Assembly (NCBI RefSeq): GCF_008831285.2
Contig: NC_045145.1
Span: 11,284,802 to 11,348,801 of the forward strand
Length of the DNA stretch: 64,000 nucleotides
Origin: Nymphaea colorata
Lineage: Eukaryota > Streptophyta > Magnoliopsida > Nymphaeales > Nymphaeaceae
Reading direction: 5' to 3'
Made by a program: the position numbers and the translations under genes. Within the stretch, counting starts at the first letter, position 1. Each line of letters begins with the position of its first letter. This document shows, piece after piece, positions 44,050 to 56,330 of the stretch. The notes under the pieces are model-generated. The model was not told the origin of the DNA. It saw only the letters and a program-made list of their open reading frames with translations, and made no database searches.

Positions 44050-47000
44050 TACTAGTCCAAGAAAGGCATCCAATTATTTTACAAGGCAAGCCTTGATCCT
44101 GTGATGGAAGATCATCACCATAATCAAGGTTTTGTCCCTGGACGCTGCAACATGAATCACCTGGTTCGAAGAGTAAGCTTGAGGCAACACAACATAAATA
44201 TTCCGTTCAACAATTGATCTTCACAATCAATTTTATCCATTTTATCCATCCCTTTTAAAGAGTTCTTTACACAAAATACTCCCTAACGTGGGCTTTGTCA
44301 ATGTCTCTTACATGATCAAAGGGTGGTCATTGGCTGGTTCTAGAATGTTTCATTCTAGAGTTTCTCAATGCAATGATCTCCACATCAAAATATGCCCCTA
44401 ACCTGTTGAAAACATAGAACAATGCCAAACCAAAGATTAGTTTTCATTTTACAGATATTAAAGAAGTTCCAGATAAGAAAACATAATTTTGAAGGTGGTC
44501 TTATATTTTAAAATGAATTTTTATGTGGTGAAATTTCTATAAAAAACAGAGAATAGCGGCTACAATTCCTACACTACTTTGAAAATGTAAAATAAAAAAT
44601 TTTGTGTTTCCCCAAGAAAAATCTAGCTCTAAAAAAAGTGAAATAAACACTCAATCAAACCCAAAACCAAACACAAGTAGACTATTCTACTCTACCCCCA
44701 CCTGTCTAATCTCTCCCTATCACACTCCGACCTTTTTTTAACCCACTAAGTTTTTTTTTTGTAACATGTAGAGGTGTGACAACACAACAATTAAAATGAA
44801 CCTATGAAAAGCAAATTGATGGAATATTCCATTATGTATCAAAATCAGTTCATACAAAATGACTTCACATTTGTCAATGACATGCATGACAAAATAGATG
44901 TCTAAACAAAAAACAAGATATCAATGAGACAAAAGGTGATGTGTTGGCACGACTATAGACCCAAAATCTTCTCAATAGGATGTGAGCGGAACCATCTAAT
45001 CAACCTGCTGCCTCTGGTCTACCAAAACCTGAAACAGATAAACAACAGAAGGCAGAGCCTTCCCAGTATGAAGACAAACCAGATAAATCTCTAACCTCTA
45101 AGGTAAGGGCTCAAATTTGGAATCATATAAAGAAACATAATCACTATGATATCATGATATGCACATGCAGTCACATAACTTGTTATGGTAGTCCTTTGCA
45201 TATTCCATAATATGTAGGGATTGCTCAATAGCCACAATCAACACACTTATTAGTCAAATTCAATTCATGCACAATCACTTCATTCACATTTGTTTCATTT
45301 ACATTCAATTTAGTGAATTGAAAACTCTTGTAGATGAAAAACATAGGTGTGTGCACACCACGGGTGGCCTATAGTCGAGAGACAATCTCTCATGGTAGCT
45401 CAAAATAATATAGATCTGTACATGTTGCAACAATATAGCAATCAACCATGGTGTGTAAATTCTAAGGAGAGTTGTTTAGTCCTCCCTAGGGCACCCAGGT
45501 TGGGAAGGTGGGAGCCCAAAGCTCCAAGCACTTCATATAATGGTATCTTGGGACTTGCACCACCTATGCTCCGAGCAAGCAAGACCAGTGGTGAGGGTGG
45601 AACGTATCCCAAATATAATGTCATAACTCACTAGCCTCCAATCAATTATTCTTTATGAATTTATGAGGGCACATTCATAATAAGATTAACTAGCACATGA
45701 GATCGACTCACTTCGACCCCAAATCGCCTCTTTAAGAATGTCATACATTCAATCAATACTCTTAGCTAGCTCAACGAGACTCAACAGATGATGTTGAGAG
45801 GGAGCAGGGCTTGTTGGCAATGTTGAAGGGCATGTGATGCAGGCTAGAGGTGTTTTAGGTTAGAATTTAGCTGAAACACCTAAATGAAGCTGAGTTGACG
45901 CGTCTAGGTTGGAAACTAGTTGAAACACATAGGTTGGAGTGAGTAACACCCAAATGGAGGGTCTGGTCTAACTTTCTGGCATCTAGATCAAGACCAAAGA
46001 AATCCTTTTTTTTTTTTGGACTCAAGCTGGTGATGCCTAAGCCAAAGAGGAGGACATTTGAGGCAGTATTTGCTGGAGAAGTGCACATCTCCAACTCTTG
46101 ACACAAGCAGAGTGGCTGGATGTTCCAACTATAGGAGCTTCTTGCTGAAATCAATGGTGGCTTGGAGGGTTAGCATTTGAGGCAACTAAGCTCTCTTTCA
46201 TAGACTCCCCCTGATCTTATGCACTCTCCCCCTCTCGTCTTTTTTTTCCCTTGCCCTCTGTTTCTCTGTTGTTGTCCCTCTCTCCCGTGTGTCTCCCTCA
46301 GCCGAACCCTCTGTCGTCCTCTCACCTACTCCCTCATTCTCGCCTAAACTCCCTCCCATGTACTCTCTCTTATGCACCTCCTTCAGCTAAGCCATCTCTC
46401 TGTCTTGGCTCTCCCTTTCAACTGGATGTTCTCTTCTCTCGTGAGACCTCTTTCTTGGTCTCTTTCTTGCTCAATCTCACTCTCTTTAGGGTTGTTTTGG
46501 ATTTGGTAGTTGGAGGAAAACGTTGTTTCTGTCATACCACAAATAGGGGGTCTTGGTGGCGACGACAGTGGATAGTCTTTGGCTTTTGGTGATCGGTCGA
46601 GCATTTAGATTGGATGTTAGGGATCCTTATAGTAGTTGGGACTCTATAAAAAGGGTGAGTGAGGCCTAATCAAGCTTATTTTATCTAACATTTTCCTTAA
46701 GTACATGAATAATTATTGTTTAAGCATGTTAGATTCAAGATTAGATGATGTAGGGTGCACGATAGATATTTTATTACATTGGAGAAAGTTTAAAACTTTT
46801 TGGAGTGGCATTAACTCATGCATTTTATTGAATTTTGCGATGCTTGAATGTTGGGTCGCATGTGAAATTACAATTTTAAGGGATGAAAGAACATGTAAAT
46901 TATTAGGGGTTCGAACATTTACTAAGGTGTGATAATAATTCTCGTTTCATGTGGATTTGATTAATTTTACACTCTTACTAGTGAGATAAAGTTGTTGTCA

Positions 47001-47760
47001 TCGAATTGATGAATGAGAACCATGATTGCCGGGATGATGCCTCAAGTAAGAAAGCAAGCTGGAAAACATACTACCAATAGGTTGAATCGAGGGCTTGGAG
47101 TTTAAATTGATCGGTCATAACCTCAAAAAGTTGGTAAAAACTTGTTGGAGGGTTCTACGGCTGATTTTACCTTTTGGTACCCTCTTGAGATGGTAACCGC
47201 GATTCGATGGTTCTATTTCTTACATAAATAGATTTTAGAGCAAAGTAGATAGAAAAATTTATCGCTTTGAATTTTCATAGGTGGGCCGGGTACATCGAGC
47301 AAATCCTAAGTGGTAGAATCTAGAGCTCGAGGTTGTTTTAGGTATTTATGGAGTCAAATGACAGGTATGGCAGCATTTCAGGCAAATCCCTACCTATGGC
47401 CAAATATGGAGTGTGTGTTATATTCCCAAGTATAGGATTTCTTCAGGATCATTGGATCCTATGACCGTGTTTTGTTTGAATGCATGCTAGGAATTATAAT
47501 TGCTTATGATAGATTAGGCAGGGTATCGAGTCGAGTATCTCTCCACATCGATTGTGTATGAATGAGCATCCTAGTATGATATTTGCATATGACAGCTACG
47601 AATCAATCACAGATCGAGACTACTCTTTATGGTTCAGTTAACTTTTCGTATGAAGTGATTGTTATTGGGCAGTGATTTGACTGAATGGGCCTAATGGTAG
47701 AAGTGCCCCATAAAGTCCTCTAGCTCAAACAACAACAATTCCTACTTCAAAAAAAAAAAT
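44050..47760. other. No gene recognised; repeat-like intergenic sequence
   Basis: Short open frames only. A CT-rich stretch with a possible leader runs from 46200 to 46460. The segment 45470-45640 (CACCCAGGTTGGGAAGGTGGG and onward) looks like LTR-derived sequence, but its partner was not found. It may include the far end of the element that carried the SBPase and threonine deaminase pieces. Confidence 0.35.
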
Positions 47761-47767
47761 CAAAAGG

Positions 47768-47845
47768 GAAGGCGCCATAGTTCAGCTGGTGTTGACACTA
47801 TAAGCAGATGTCTGATCTGGTCTTTCGTTCACTCATGGTAATCCA
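47768..47845 (+). other. Possible tRNA-derived (SINE-like) remnant
   Basis: TAGTTCAGCTGG near 47779-47790 fits the polymerase III A-box consensus TRGYNNANNNGG exactly, and GGCGCCATAGTTCAGCTGG resembles a tRNA 5' end. A B box is not convincing in the 30-60 bases that follow (GGTCTTTCGTTCACT). It does not fold as an intact tRNA by eye. Weak call. Confidence 0.25.
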
Positions 47846-47849
47846 TTTA

Positions 47850-50280
47850 CTTATAATATTTATTTTGATCCATTACATGATTGTTCAAATCTGTTTGAGT
47901 CTTTGTCGTTGTCAAACTCGAGCTAGCTATCGATTTTTACTAGTTACTGATCTGGGAAACATTTGCCAAAGCAACCGTGTTAATCCCCATCCATGGCTCA
48001 ACTAACAACCATTTCGGTAGTGCTGTCACTGCCCCCAATTGCACCGAATTTGCAGGTCCAAATGACCCTATCCCTGGCCTGCCAACACTTGAACTATCAA
48101 AATTGTTTTTGCTATAGCAGCTTCAGATTGCTCCATGACCACCTAGATGGTCCTAACTGATGGCGGCTAGGTTTCTCTTCAATTGGATGGAACCAAGTTG
48201 TATAATATTTTGAGCCATATCACTATTGGCTCACTGGTTCCAATCTGTAGGAGCCAGCATTGAGCATGCTACCATCTGCCACATTCCTATCACCATAATT
48301 CTCATTTAAATATGAAATGATTATTTCAAGATAATAAAAAATTTTGTTTAGTCATGGTCCATCTAAATGCTGCCATCTTGCATTCCACCAATGCTTATTA
48401 ATCTATACCAAAACCAATAACATTGAGGCAAAAAAATGATTGATCAGATCATATAAAACTCCACTTCCAAACCAGCAACTTCCCTTGCCATCTTCGAACC
48501 TAAACCCACAGTCACGTCGCCCCTAAGTCATGGTTTTCTCTGTCCGCAATGACAGCCAAATTTCATATGAAATCAGACGCGATGGTCTCAGCCATTGATG
48601 AGTTTGCTTTGTTCCCTTTTGTCATAACAAGGTAAGTAGTCCATGCGGCTTCATTTTGCTGATTTGTAAATATTTGAATGAGAGAGACAAAGTATCGGCT
48701 GGGGTTTCTTATTCAATTAATTTAAAAGTTGGGAATAATGTCTAGCTGGAATATCACACAAAGTTGTACATGTTAAAACACATATGCATGCATTCCCATG
48801 ATACTTACAATTCTCCAAAACGAATGTCTGTTTTGAAAAAACCAGAATATAGTGTTTTCAAAATTAGCCTATTATACATATTAAAAAATTGGTTTTAAAG
48901 GAGACCTGTTTGTGTGAAATTGTGGTGTGATCCTCAAAATTTGAGTGGAAATCTGCTCATTTGTCTATCCCTTCGATGATTTTCCATGGGAAACAAGAGG
49001 AGTGAGTGAAGGATGGATGATACGCTTTATATTCCATGAACATGATGCATAGCCTTTCAAACCTGTTCCTCCAAGAGACAGATTCGTTTGAATCATGGGT
49101 GCAATCTTCCTCATGAATGGAACAGCAATAAACTTGAACTCACTGTAGAACAAACCATTTAAATACATTTCTGAAAATATTCAGAAAGTTTCATGACCTT
49201 GAAAAAAAAATCTACCAAAACCAATGGGAATTCAAAAGTCTAATCAAGTTGGGTTCAAATAAAGGCTTCTCTCATTCCAAATCTAAGGATTTTGGCAACT
49301 TTGGTGATCTAGACAATGTCAAGGCAAACTCAATTTCTTCTTAAACAAAATTCACAAGCCTGCTTCCAAAAAGGCCACATATTTTAAGCAAAATCTGAAT
49401 TTCAAGAGGAAGCTATATCCAAATTTTTTTTCACCAAAAATCCAACTCATGAAAAGAAGATAATTTTGAAGGTTGATTCATAAAATTTCCTCATATTTGT
49501 AAACGCCCATGTTTTGACCAAAATAGACTTGACTGAAATCGACCAAATGAAATTCCATAAATCCTAGATTTAAAAAATCTGAATGAGTTCATGGACTTCA
49601 CTCTAAAATCCTTTTCAAATCTGAATGCTTAGCCCAAACCCGATCAAAGTCGATCAAAATAATTCTCTCAAATCTATCAAATTTTATCCATGACCAAGCA
49701 AATTTCACAAAGTCCCCAACTTTGGCCATTGCCAAAACCAAATTTTAAAATCAATAAAGTTTTCCAAGTCTGAATTTCAACTATTCAAACTCTCAACCAA
49801 TCGAGTGAAATCAACTTTTCTAAAATGTTCAAAGTGTAAAGATTCAAGCCTCAACCAACGTTACTTTTATACTTTTCATGATCAAACCAATTCTAATTAC
49901 TGATATCAAAACGCCAGTCATTACTAGCCCAAGTTCTTAATCTCCAAACTTGAATTCTAAGTTTTGGTCTTGGTATCTAATCAAAATTCCAGTTTCCAAT
50001 TTTAGCCAAAATCTAATTTCTATTATTAGGATTAATTCAATAGTTTCGATTCAAAACAATTTCTAAATCTTCAACATTATTGGAATTCGAAGATGTTCTG
50101 ATCAATTCCAATCTTCAATCAAACCATTTTAAGTTTTTGATCATCAAAATCAAATTCCAAATTTTCAATCAAGTTCAAAATGACTTCAAAATTTCAAATT
50201 CCTCCACAAACATATAGGAAAATGTCTTGTCAAGCTTGAGAAATGGTCGACTTTAGACAGATTAGCCTTGTTAAAGGTGA
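47850..50280. other. No gene recognised; from 49.2 kb AC/AT-rich degenerate sequence
   Basis: From about 49200 to 50230 the plus strand is rich in variations of CAAATTT, TCAATCAAA and AAATTCCAA, suggesting an old amplified simple-word repeat. No domain or RNA gene seen. The short frame at 48965-49168 (-) has no recognisable family. Confidence 0.35.
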
Positions 50281-50389
50281 CAGGAATGGTTGGACCTCTT
50301 GCTAGTGGGCAGATCCATCTCTTCCAAAATCTATTTTCAAACAAAAATTCAATTTTGTTGCTTCACAGGACTTCCCCAGTCATGGGAGG

Positions 50390-51852
50390 GGTGTGAACAC
50401 CTTTTTTGTCATTCTTCCTGTTGTTGCCTTGATATATACTCAAACTTAGGTGCTATAGATGGATCAAAATTGGACATTTTAGACATGAGCTTGGACTATA
50501 ACGGGTGGCCAACAAAGACAGGGTGAGACTTGTCAATGTGTCTTTTCTCATAGGAACTCTTTCCATAAGCCGACAGCTTCCTAGGCTTTTTGTCAAAAAG
50601 CCTAGCCAACTTCAAACATTCTTGGATGATGGTAGGTTGTGCAGCTAAGGCTTTGATCCGGGTGTTTTCCTAGAGTCCTCCAATGAATGAGCCAATAGAA
50701 TTCTCAAGAGAATGGTTCCTACCATGGTGCGTACGTCTTCAAACTTGGCAATGTACTCATGTAGAGGGCTAGTCATCTTGAGGTTTTTAAACTTTACATC
50801 ATAGTTTATGAACAAAGACTTTTTAAAACAAGTGGTGATCTCTCACGCCAACGTGTCTCAATATATATACGAGATGGTGTCGTAGCATCACTGGTTGCTG
50901 CTTCACCTTTTAAATGCAAGGTATGGACATATACTGCTTACGGGGTATAGCCTGACATATGAAATATTGTTCCACTTTGAAAAACGAAGTTTGGAATCCC
51001 TTACCCTCAAATTTTAGAAATTCAATTTTGACTTTAGGTAAGGATGGAGTCCTATCAAGCTGATGACCTCTACGGAAGAATGGATGATTATGGACTGATT
51101 CCCACACATTTTCGTGACCATAACTATCATCAAAAACATATTCATTCTCATAAAAAGGTGAAGGAGGATATGGCCTCCATGATACTCATGATCAAACACA
51201 TCATGTTGCCCATAATTTGCCAAATGCATATAGTGAGACATTTGTAACGATGATTGTGAGGTGTATGCAAAGCATGGTAAGGTCAATAGTGCTCGTGGTG
51301 TGTATAAGGTGCATGCATGTCGAGGAGGTGAGTTGCAGCTAGTGGTGGCTGTGGTGCAGCTGTATAAGTTTGGAGTTGCTCGTGGTACGTTGACTGCTAG
51401 AAGGCAGGCATATCAAAGTGCTATCTGGCATAAAGAGGAAGATGCTGGGAAAAAACAACTATTGTCGGCACTCGCCAGACGGTCTATTGTGATAAGCTTG
51501 GCTCGGTCGTATGCAACTGCTCGATCGGCTAAGACGGGCAGGGGTCCTGCTATGTTGAGCAGCGTACAACTGTCGGGGGAATAATGTGACCAGTGCAGTC
51601 TAGGGCTACTGCAGCATGGAGGTAGCCTGCACAGGAGGTAGACATCATCTGGTGGCTCCCCTTTGGTTGGACTCCTTTCTATAGTCGGTTGATCTGCTGG
51701 CTTCAATGCCAATTGTGCCCTAAAAACTCTAAAAGAGTTACTACGCATGCTAGACTTCCCCGTGATGTCCAACATGCACTAGGCAGTGATGGTAGCGGTG
51801 ATTGTTGCAGCTAGGAGACAACATCCAAACACTGCTGCAATTGAGCCGTCAT
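50390..51852 (-). mobile_element. Ty3/gypsy gag fragment (third family copy), truncated
   Basis: Read leftwards. QLQQCLDVVS near 51840, then a linker region, PYTHHEHY near 51290, KIEFLKFEGKGFQTSFFKVE near 51030-50970, then text parallel to 7.5-7.9 kb down to about 50400. It stops before the zinc knuckle. It continues the gag N-terminus found at 53942-54045, from which it is separated by inserted elements (51853-53941). No protease or pol is present. Many stops. Confidence 0.75.
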
Positions 51853-52029
51853 TGTAACAACCCACCCAACCCACTCTTAGAGTCGAGCTTTTGGTTCGAT
51901 GGGACCCAACCTGCCCCCTAGCAGTTTCGGCTCCAATCCTAAAAAGGCTAGAAACCAGGAAAACCATATATGTAATAACCCCCTTTATAAGCCCTTAAAG
52001 ATCACAATCTTCAATATGAAATTTTAGCG

Positions 52030-52330
52030 ATTTATAATAAGCCTGTGGATATCTCTATGCAATTTTGTATAAAGTCCCAGGTTTTCAATGAAATTAACTT
52101 TCGCAAGACTCTTTTTGAAAAAAAATTAGCAAAAATGTTGTGGCTTTAATTTTTAATAAATTAGATAGCCTTTTTGAAAACTTGATGAAAGAGATGGACT
52201 AATTTCGTAATTCTCAAATTTTTGTATAAATACTCTTCGAGCTCGAGTTTTTCTCATTTTTTGGTTTTCTTCTCTCTCCTCTCGTGAAAACCCTTTGCTA
52301 GGGTTTCACCCGTCACACCTCTTCTGCTGC
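52030..52330 (+). repeat. Promoter-like repeat, arm 1 (inverted copy at 56030-56330)
   Basis: Contains TATAAATA (52225-52232), a CGAGCTCGAG block, CT-rich leader and an AACCC-TTTGCT-AGGGTT stem (52288-52305) resembling a telo-box. The whole segment recurs as its reverse complement at 56030-56330 with moderate divergence. Confidence 0.8.
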
Positions 52331-52366
52331 ATCTATTCAATTTTCTCCACTGTCACTGTGAAGAAG

Positions 52367-52780
52367 ATGTCCTCTTCTTCTTCTACCGCACAGAGGTCGT
52401 CTGAAGCCGCATCCGCAATGCAGTTGGAGCGCTTTCTGACCAGATTTGGGGCTTTGGGTCGCTACAATGAGCTTCTCTACAAAGGTTTCACCGACCTTCA
52501 TCCTCTTCTCGGCCACCTCTTCAACCAGTGTGTATATGCTACTGGCGCGGGAGAGACGGCTGGAGACCTCTACTACCATTTCAAGGAAGAGAACCATAGA
52601 GATGCGGAAGGGGACCAGCGAGCATCTCCCTTTTGCTACTGTGAGACTGATGACTGTCTATGCCCGGAAAGCAGCAGGAGCTTCGAAGCCCTCTCTATAA
52701 CGCATCTAAAAACCTCTGTGATCTGTTTGGTCTGGGTCATCACCGAAAGAGAAGAAAAAAAACATCGGTGCGACTGAAGT
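52367..52780 (+). CDS. Short unassigned open frame downstream of the promoter-like repeat
   Basis: An ATG at 52367 after a TATA box and leader opens a reading frame beginning MSSSSSTAQRSSEAASAMQL and continuing RFLTRFGALGRYNELLYKGF. It looks like the 5' part of a plant gene, but I recognise no domain. A related but diverged, oppositely oriented region lies at 55584-56030. It may be a transduced gene start within the TRIM-like element. There is no sign of a complete gene. Confidence 0.3.
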
Positions 52781-53559
52781 GGGGAAGCGACAAAGGCTTC
52801 TCCAGCCATTCTCAAAAGACCCGTTAGGCTTGGACAGAGTATTGTGGGAGACCACCAAAACAAGGGCAGCGGATGTAGCTCAGGGTGCTTCAGGTGTCTG
52901 AGAAAAAAAAAACAGACGGTGTATAATCAGTCAAATAGTGGTTGATTAAAGATAGAAAAGACAGTTTTCAGATGCTCAAACCGTAGGCTAATCCTCGGAG
53001 GTAATCTTTTCCCCCTGTCCCCTTAGGACTCGAGGATGCAGTAGTACAATTCCAAAAAATAGAAGGTAAGATCATATGTTTGAGTGTGGGAAACCTTCAA
53101 ATCTGTTTCAACTAGTATGCTTCATACATATTGTTTAACATCATCTAGCATGCTTTCATATTCAGTAGACTCAATCTTAATGCCACATGATTAACTGAGG
53201 AATATATATCTATGCGCAGACTGCATACATCATAGGCATCACAATGAATCAGATCTGACTTACATGAATTTGACAAACAAGGCTCTAATACCACTGTAAC
53301 AGCCCAACCCACTCTTGGAGTCGAGCTCTTGGTTCGATGGATCCCAACCTGCCTCCTAATAGTTTCGGCTCCAACCCCAAAAAGGCTAAAAACCAGAACA
53401 ACCATTTATTTAATAACCCCCTTTATAAGCCCTTGAAGATTCCTCACAATCTTTAATACAAGATTAAATTTTTGGAGTGTTACAATCCACCCCCTTAAGG
53501 CACACTTATCCGCGCGTGTGGGACCCTACGTCCAAGTGTTGAACCAACTTTGATACCAA

Positions 53560-53941
53560 TGTTGGGTTTTGTGCAGCGGAATGGCACCCGTTTTCCGATC
53601 TTCATCTACGCAGCACTTTCACTAGTGGCATCTCCAGATGAGCAACAAAACAGCAGCAACAACCACTGTAACATGAAGAAAAGAAAGAAGAAAGATAAAC
53701 ATAAGCTAGGTTTTTTAGATGTTTTCTTCTAGGAGGCACCAGCTTGGGTGATCTCTCAAATTGTAAAAAGTATAAGATAAGTTGGGGCTTTTATTGACCT
53801 CCTCCTAGGGTTTCCTCATGGCCAGCAACAGTCACAGTCAGAGAGATTTGTGGTCAGTTTTCTTATTTAATCTTGTATATGCAAGTGGACCCTCTTGCAA
53901 TTACAAGATATAAAGATAAGACTCAAGGCCACTATCCAACA
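53560..53941 (-). repeat. Copia-type LTR, minus orientation
   Basis: On the minus strand it starts TGTTGGATAGTGGCCTTGAG and ends AAACCCAACA, followed by TTGGTATCAAAG, a primer-site-like sequence. It interrupts the gag N-terminus of the gypsy fragment at 53942. It shares at least its first 130 bp with the plus-oriented LTR at 54723-55115. Confidence 0.75.
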
Positions 53942-54061
53942 GACGTGTTGCACATCTCTTCCATGAAAGCTGTCAATGTTTGGATATACTCCTCTACATG
54001 CTCCATATGTAATGTTTGATGGGTCATAGTGTGGCTAGCATGCAAGATGGCTCTAATACCA
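53942..54061 (-). pseudogene. gypsy gag N-terminus with primer site
   Basis: The primer-site variant TTGGTATTAGAGCC (54061-54048) precedes text reading MTHQTLHMEHVEEYIQTLTA and ending MEEMCNTS. This is the same start as in the plus-strand gypsy copy (MTQETTHMGHVEKQIESLTA). It is cut at 53941 by an LTR, and gag resumes at about 51852. Confidence 0.75.
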
Positions 54062-54265
54062 ACTAACGTGAGTCCTCCTCACTAGTTGAGGATCCCTTGC
54101 ACACACCATATCCTCTCAGTGGTCTAAGAAGTACAAGGCACCCATCCCGACAAGACCACGAAGCAAGAATACTTGAATATTATAACACCCAACCTCAATT
54201 TGGCTCACCAAACCTTAGGGATCTCTCGTGTGTGCAATTGTAAAGATACGATGTACGAACAAACC

Positions 54266-54300
<35 letters not shown>

Positions 54301-54722
54301 TATATAAAGGATAAGAGAGAAATTATTCAGCTAGACCACGTAGCTGTTGTGGCTGAGTTTAGGATGAACCAGCTTTGCAACTGTGAGACTGAAAGTGACA
54401 TGCGGGTCCCAAAGTTGAAGCCTCGAATTGGTTCATTTTGGATGCTTTCAGCACTCAAGGGGTCATATGACCATGAGATATGGGCAACTTGGTTGGATAC
54501 AAGTAGGGGAAACAATGGAGGCCGACAGCAAGGCTACAGTTGAAGGCTGCTCTCGGCTTGGCTAAGAGATGATAATAGTTGGTAGGCAGCTAGTGCAAGG
54601 GATCTAATCCTTCTTCTAGCACCACACCGGCAATAGATGCAGGTTGCAGTAGGCTGAGAGGTGGAAGGAGGTGCACACAGGCACAGGCGGCAGAGGTCAG
54701 ATCGGCCAGGCTACTAGCTACT
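54062..54722. other. Probable gypsy LTR remainder with (GA)n microsatellite
   Basis: It lies upstream (minus sense) of the gag primer site, so is probably LTR sequence of that fragment, though unlike the LTR at 15.8 kb. A (GA)14 tract at 54271-54298 runs into TATATA. No gene seen. Confidence 0.4.
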
Positions 54723-55115
54723 TGTTGGATAGTGGCCTTGAGTCCTATCTTTACATCTTATAACAATAAGAGGGCCCACTTGCAGTCATGAAATTAAATA
54801 AGAAAACTTACCACAAATCTCTTTAACTGTAACCACAAGCTGGGAAAAGGGAAATCCTGTGAGGCTACCTATTTAAGCCTAGCAATACTCTAATTATGGT
54901 TAACACATCTATGATTACCCTAAACAAGTCTCACAAAAGGAAACCCGTGAACAAACTATCTCTCTTCGGTTCTCTCTTTCTCTAGTTTCTTCTGCTTAGT
55001 TCAATAGACGTTGTTGCCATAGCCTCTTCACAAGCAAACTGTGCCGCTGGTGGTGAATTTGCTGCACAGACAAGGGGCTGATCATAGGTATTGTTTCGCT
55101 GCAAAAGTTCCTACA
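54723..55115 (+). repeat. Copia-type LTR, plus orientation
   Basis: It starts TGTTGGATAGTGGCCTTGAG and ends AAAGTTCCTACA. It is followed by TTGGTATCAGAGC (primer site 55117-55128). It is the inverted partner of the LTR at 53560-53941. The sequence to the right (55130-55560) has no recognisable gag. Confidence 0.8.
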
Positions 55116-55116
55116 T

Positions 55117-55128
55117 TGGTATCAGAGC
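55117..55128 (+). promoter_or_regulatory. Primer-binding site (initiator tRNA-Met)
   Basis: TGGTATCAGAGC lies one base after the LTR end CCTACA. It gives the orientation of the LTR at 54723-55115. Confidence 0.85.
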
Positions 55129-56029
55129 ATCAGGTTCTCTGAATTCCAATAAGTTCCTTAAGACTTTTGGTGGTGCCTGTGATAACTATGATGAATGCAG
55201 TTTGTGTATGACCTTTTTTTTGGATCATATCTCTTGAAAATGAAAGCATGCTAGGTGATACTGATTTGAAGCATGAAGCATGCTAACCCTAATTGTTTTT
55301 TAAAACCTCTCTAGTTTGTGTATCATGTCATGCTTTGTTTTTTTCTGTATCTCTCTGTTTGCGATAGACAGAGAACAAAGTCATCCTCTTGACTAGAGTG
55401 TGATTGACTATCGAAATGATAGATATTCGCCCACTAGTCGAAGGCCTTGATTGTTCTGTAGGAACCACGACAGAGGCACAGAACTTTCAAAACCTGAAAA
55501 GAACACCAATGAGAGGCTGAAATACCCCTGTCAAGGACTCTGGTAGCGGATTCCAAATGGAAAACAATGAAAATAATAGGAAATCAAAACCCTCTTTGAG
55601 GGTCTAGCAAAAAATTAAGCACACGCAAGTCTGAGAGAAAGATTTTTCTTACTGCCGCAGGTTGCCCACCTTTTGCGGCACTGAAAACACTGTTTTTCTT
55701 TTCTATCGCCGGACTCTCGGACATAGCCAAAGAGCTCTCTACCGCTCCTTTTTCGGTGACGACCTTGACCCTATGTAGAGGGTTTGAGAGCATATAGTGC
55801 TCAACCGACTGTTTTTTCCTCGCCATGTCATAAAAGAGAGAGTAGAGTTGCCGCGGCTGCAGTCTTCCTCCTCGCAATGGCCCAAAACTCCAAAGCATGT
55901 GCAAGAAGGCCTCCAAAAGTGTTTTTGCTACTCGCCGGCGACAACTCCAACCATCTCCCTTGCTGCCCATCTATGTGCTGGCAGCAGCGGCAGCTTGAGA
56001 GCAGAGAGAGTCGGTGGAAGAATAGCGTC

Positions 56030-56330
56030 AGGCAAAACCCTAGCAAAGGGTTCTCACAAGAGGAGAGAGAAGCTCTCAAAGAAGAGAGAGAAGAAAAACT
56101 CGAGCTTGGAGAGTATGTATACTAAAATTTGAGAATTACAAAATTAGTCCACCTCTTTCGTTGGTTTTTCAAAAGGTTGTTGAATTTATTGAAAATTAAA
56201 GCCATAACATTTTTTGCTAAAAACTTTTTCAAAAAAAGGCTTGCTTCAGTGAAAATTAGGGACTTTATATGAAACTATGTAAAGATACCCTCAGACTTAT
56301 TATAAATTGCTAAAAGAGGTTTCAAAAAAT
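56030..56330 (-). repeat. Promoter-like repeat, arm 2 (inverted copy of 52030-52330)
   Basis: The reverse complement matches 52030-52330, including the AACCC-TTTGCT stem, CT-rich leader, CTCGAG block and the AT-rich part. The TATA position reads TATACATA here. The stretch 56340-56420 is a further diverged tandem copy of its AT-rich end. Confidence 0.8.

Larger units (their letters stand above)
51853..53484 (-). mobile_element. TRIM-like non-autonomous LTR element (about 1.6 kb)
   Basis: Read leftwards. The LTR at 53484-53295 (190 bp, TGTAACACTCC...GGCTGTTACA) is followed directly by a primer-site match TGGTATTAGAGCC (53293-53281). A second, diverged LTR ends at 51853 (...GGTTGTTACA) after about 178 bp. 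The two LTRs share text such as the block around GGTTCGATGG and TAACCCCCTTTATAAGCCCTT on the plus strand. No gag or pol lies between. The internal part instead holds a promoter-like segment and a short open frame on the opposite strand. The flanks do not give a clean target duplication. Confidence 0.6.

Noticed and set aside
52288-52305. AACCCT/AGGGTT motif as an interstitial telomere repeat
   Set aside because: Only a single inverted pair exists, in a leader-like position. It is better read as a telo-box-like promoter word.
54271-54305. (GA)n(TA)n tract as a LINE 3' tail
   Set aside because: No LINE coding or 3' sequence adjoins it. It lies in LTR-like DNA, so it is treated as a plain microsatellite.
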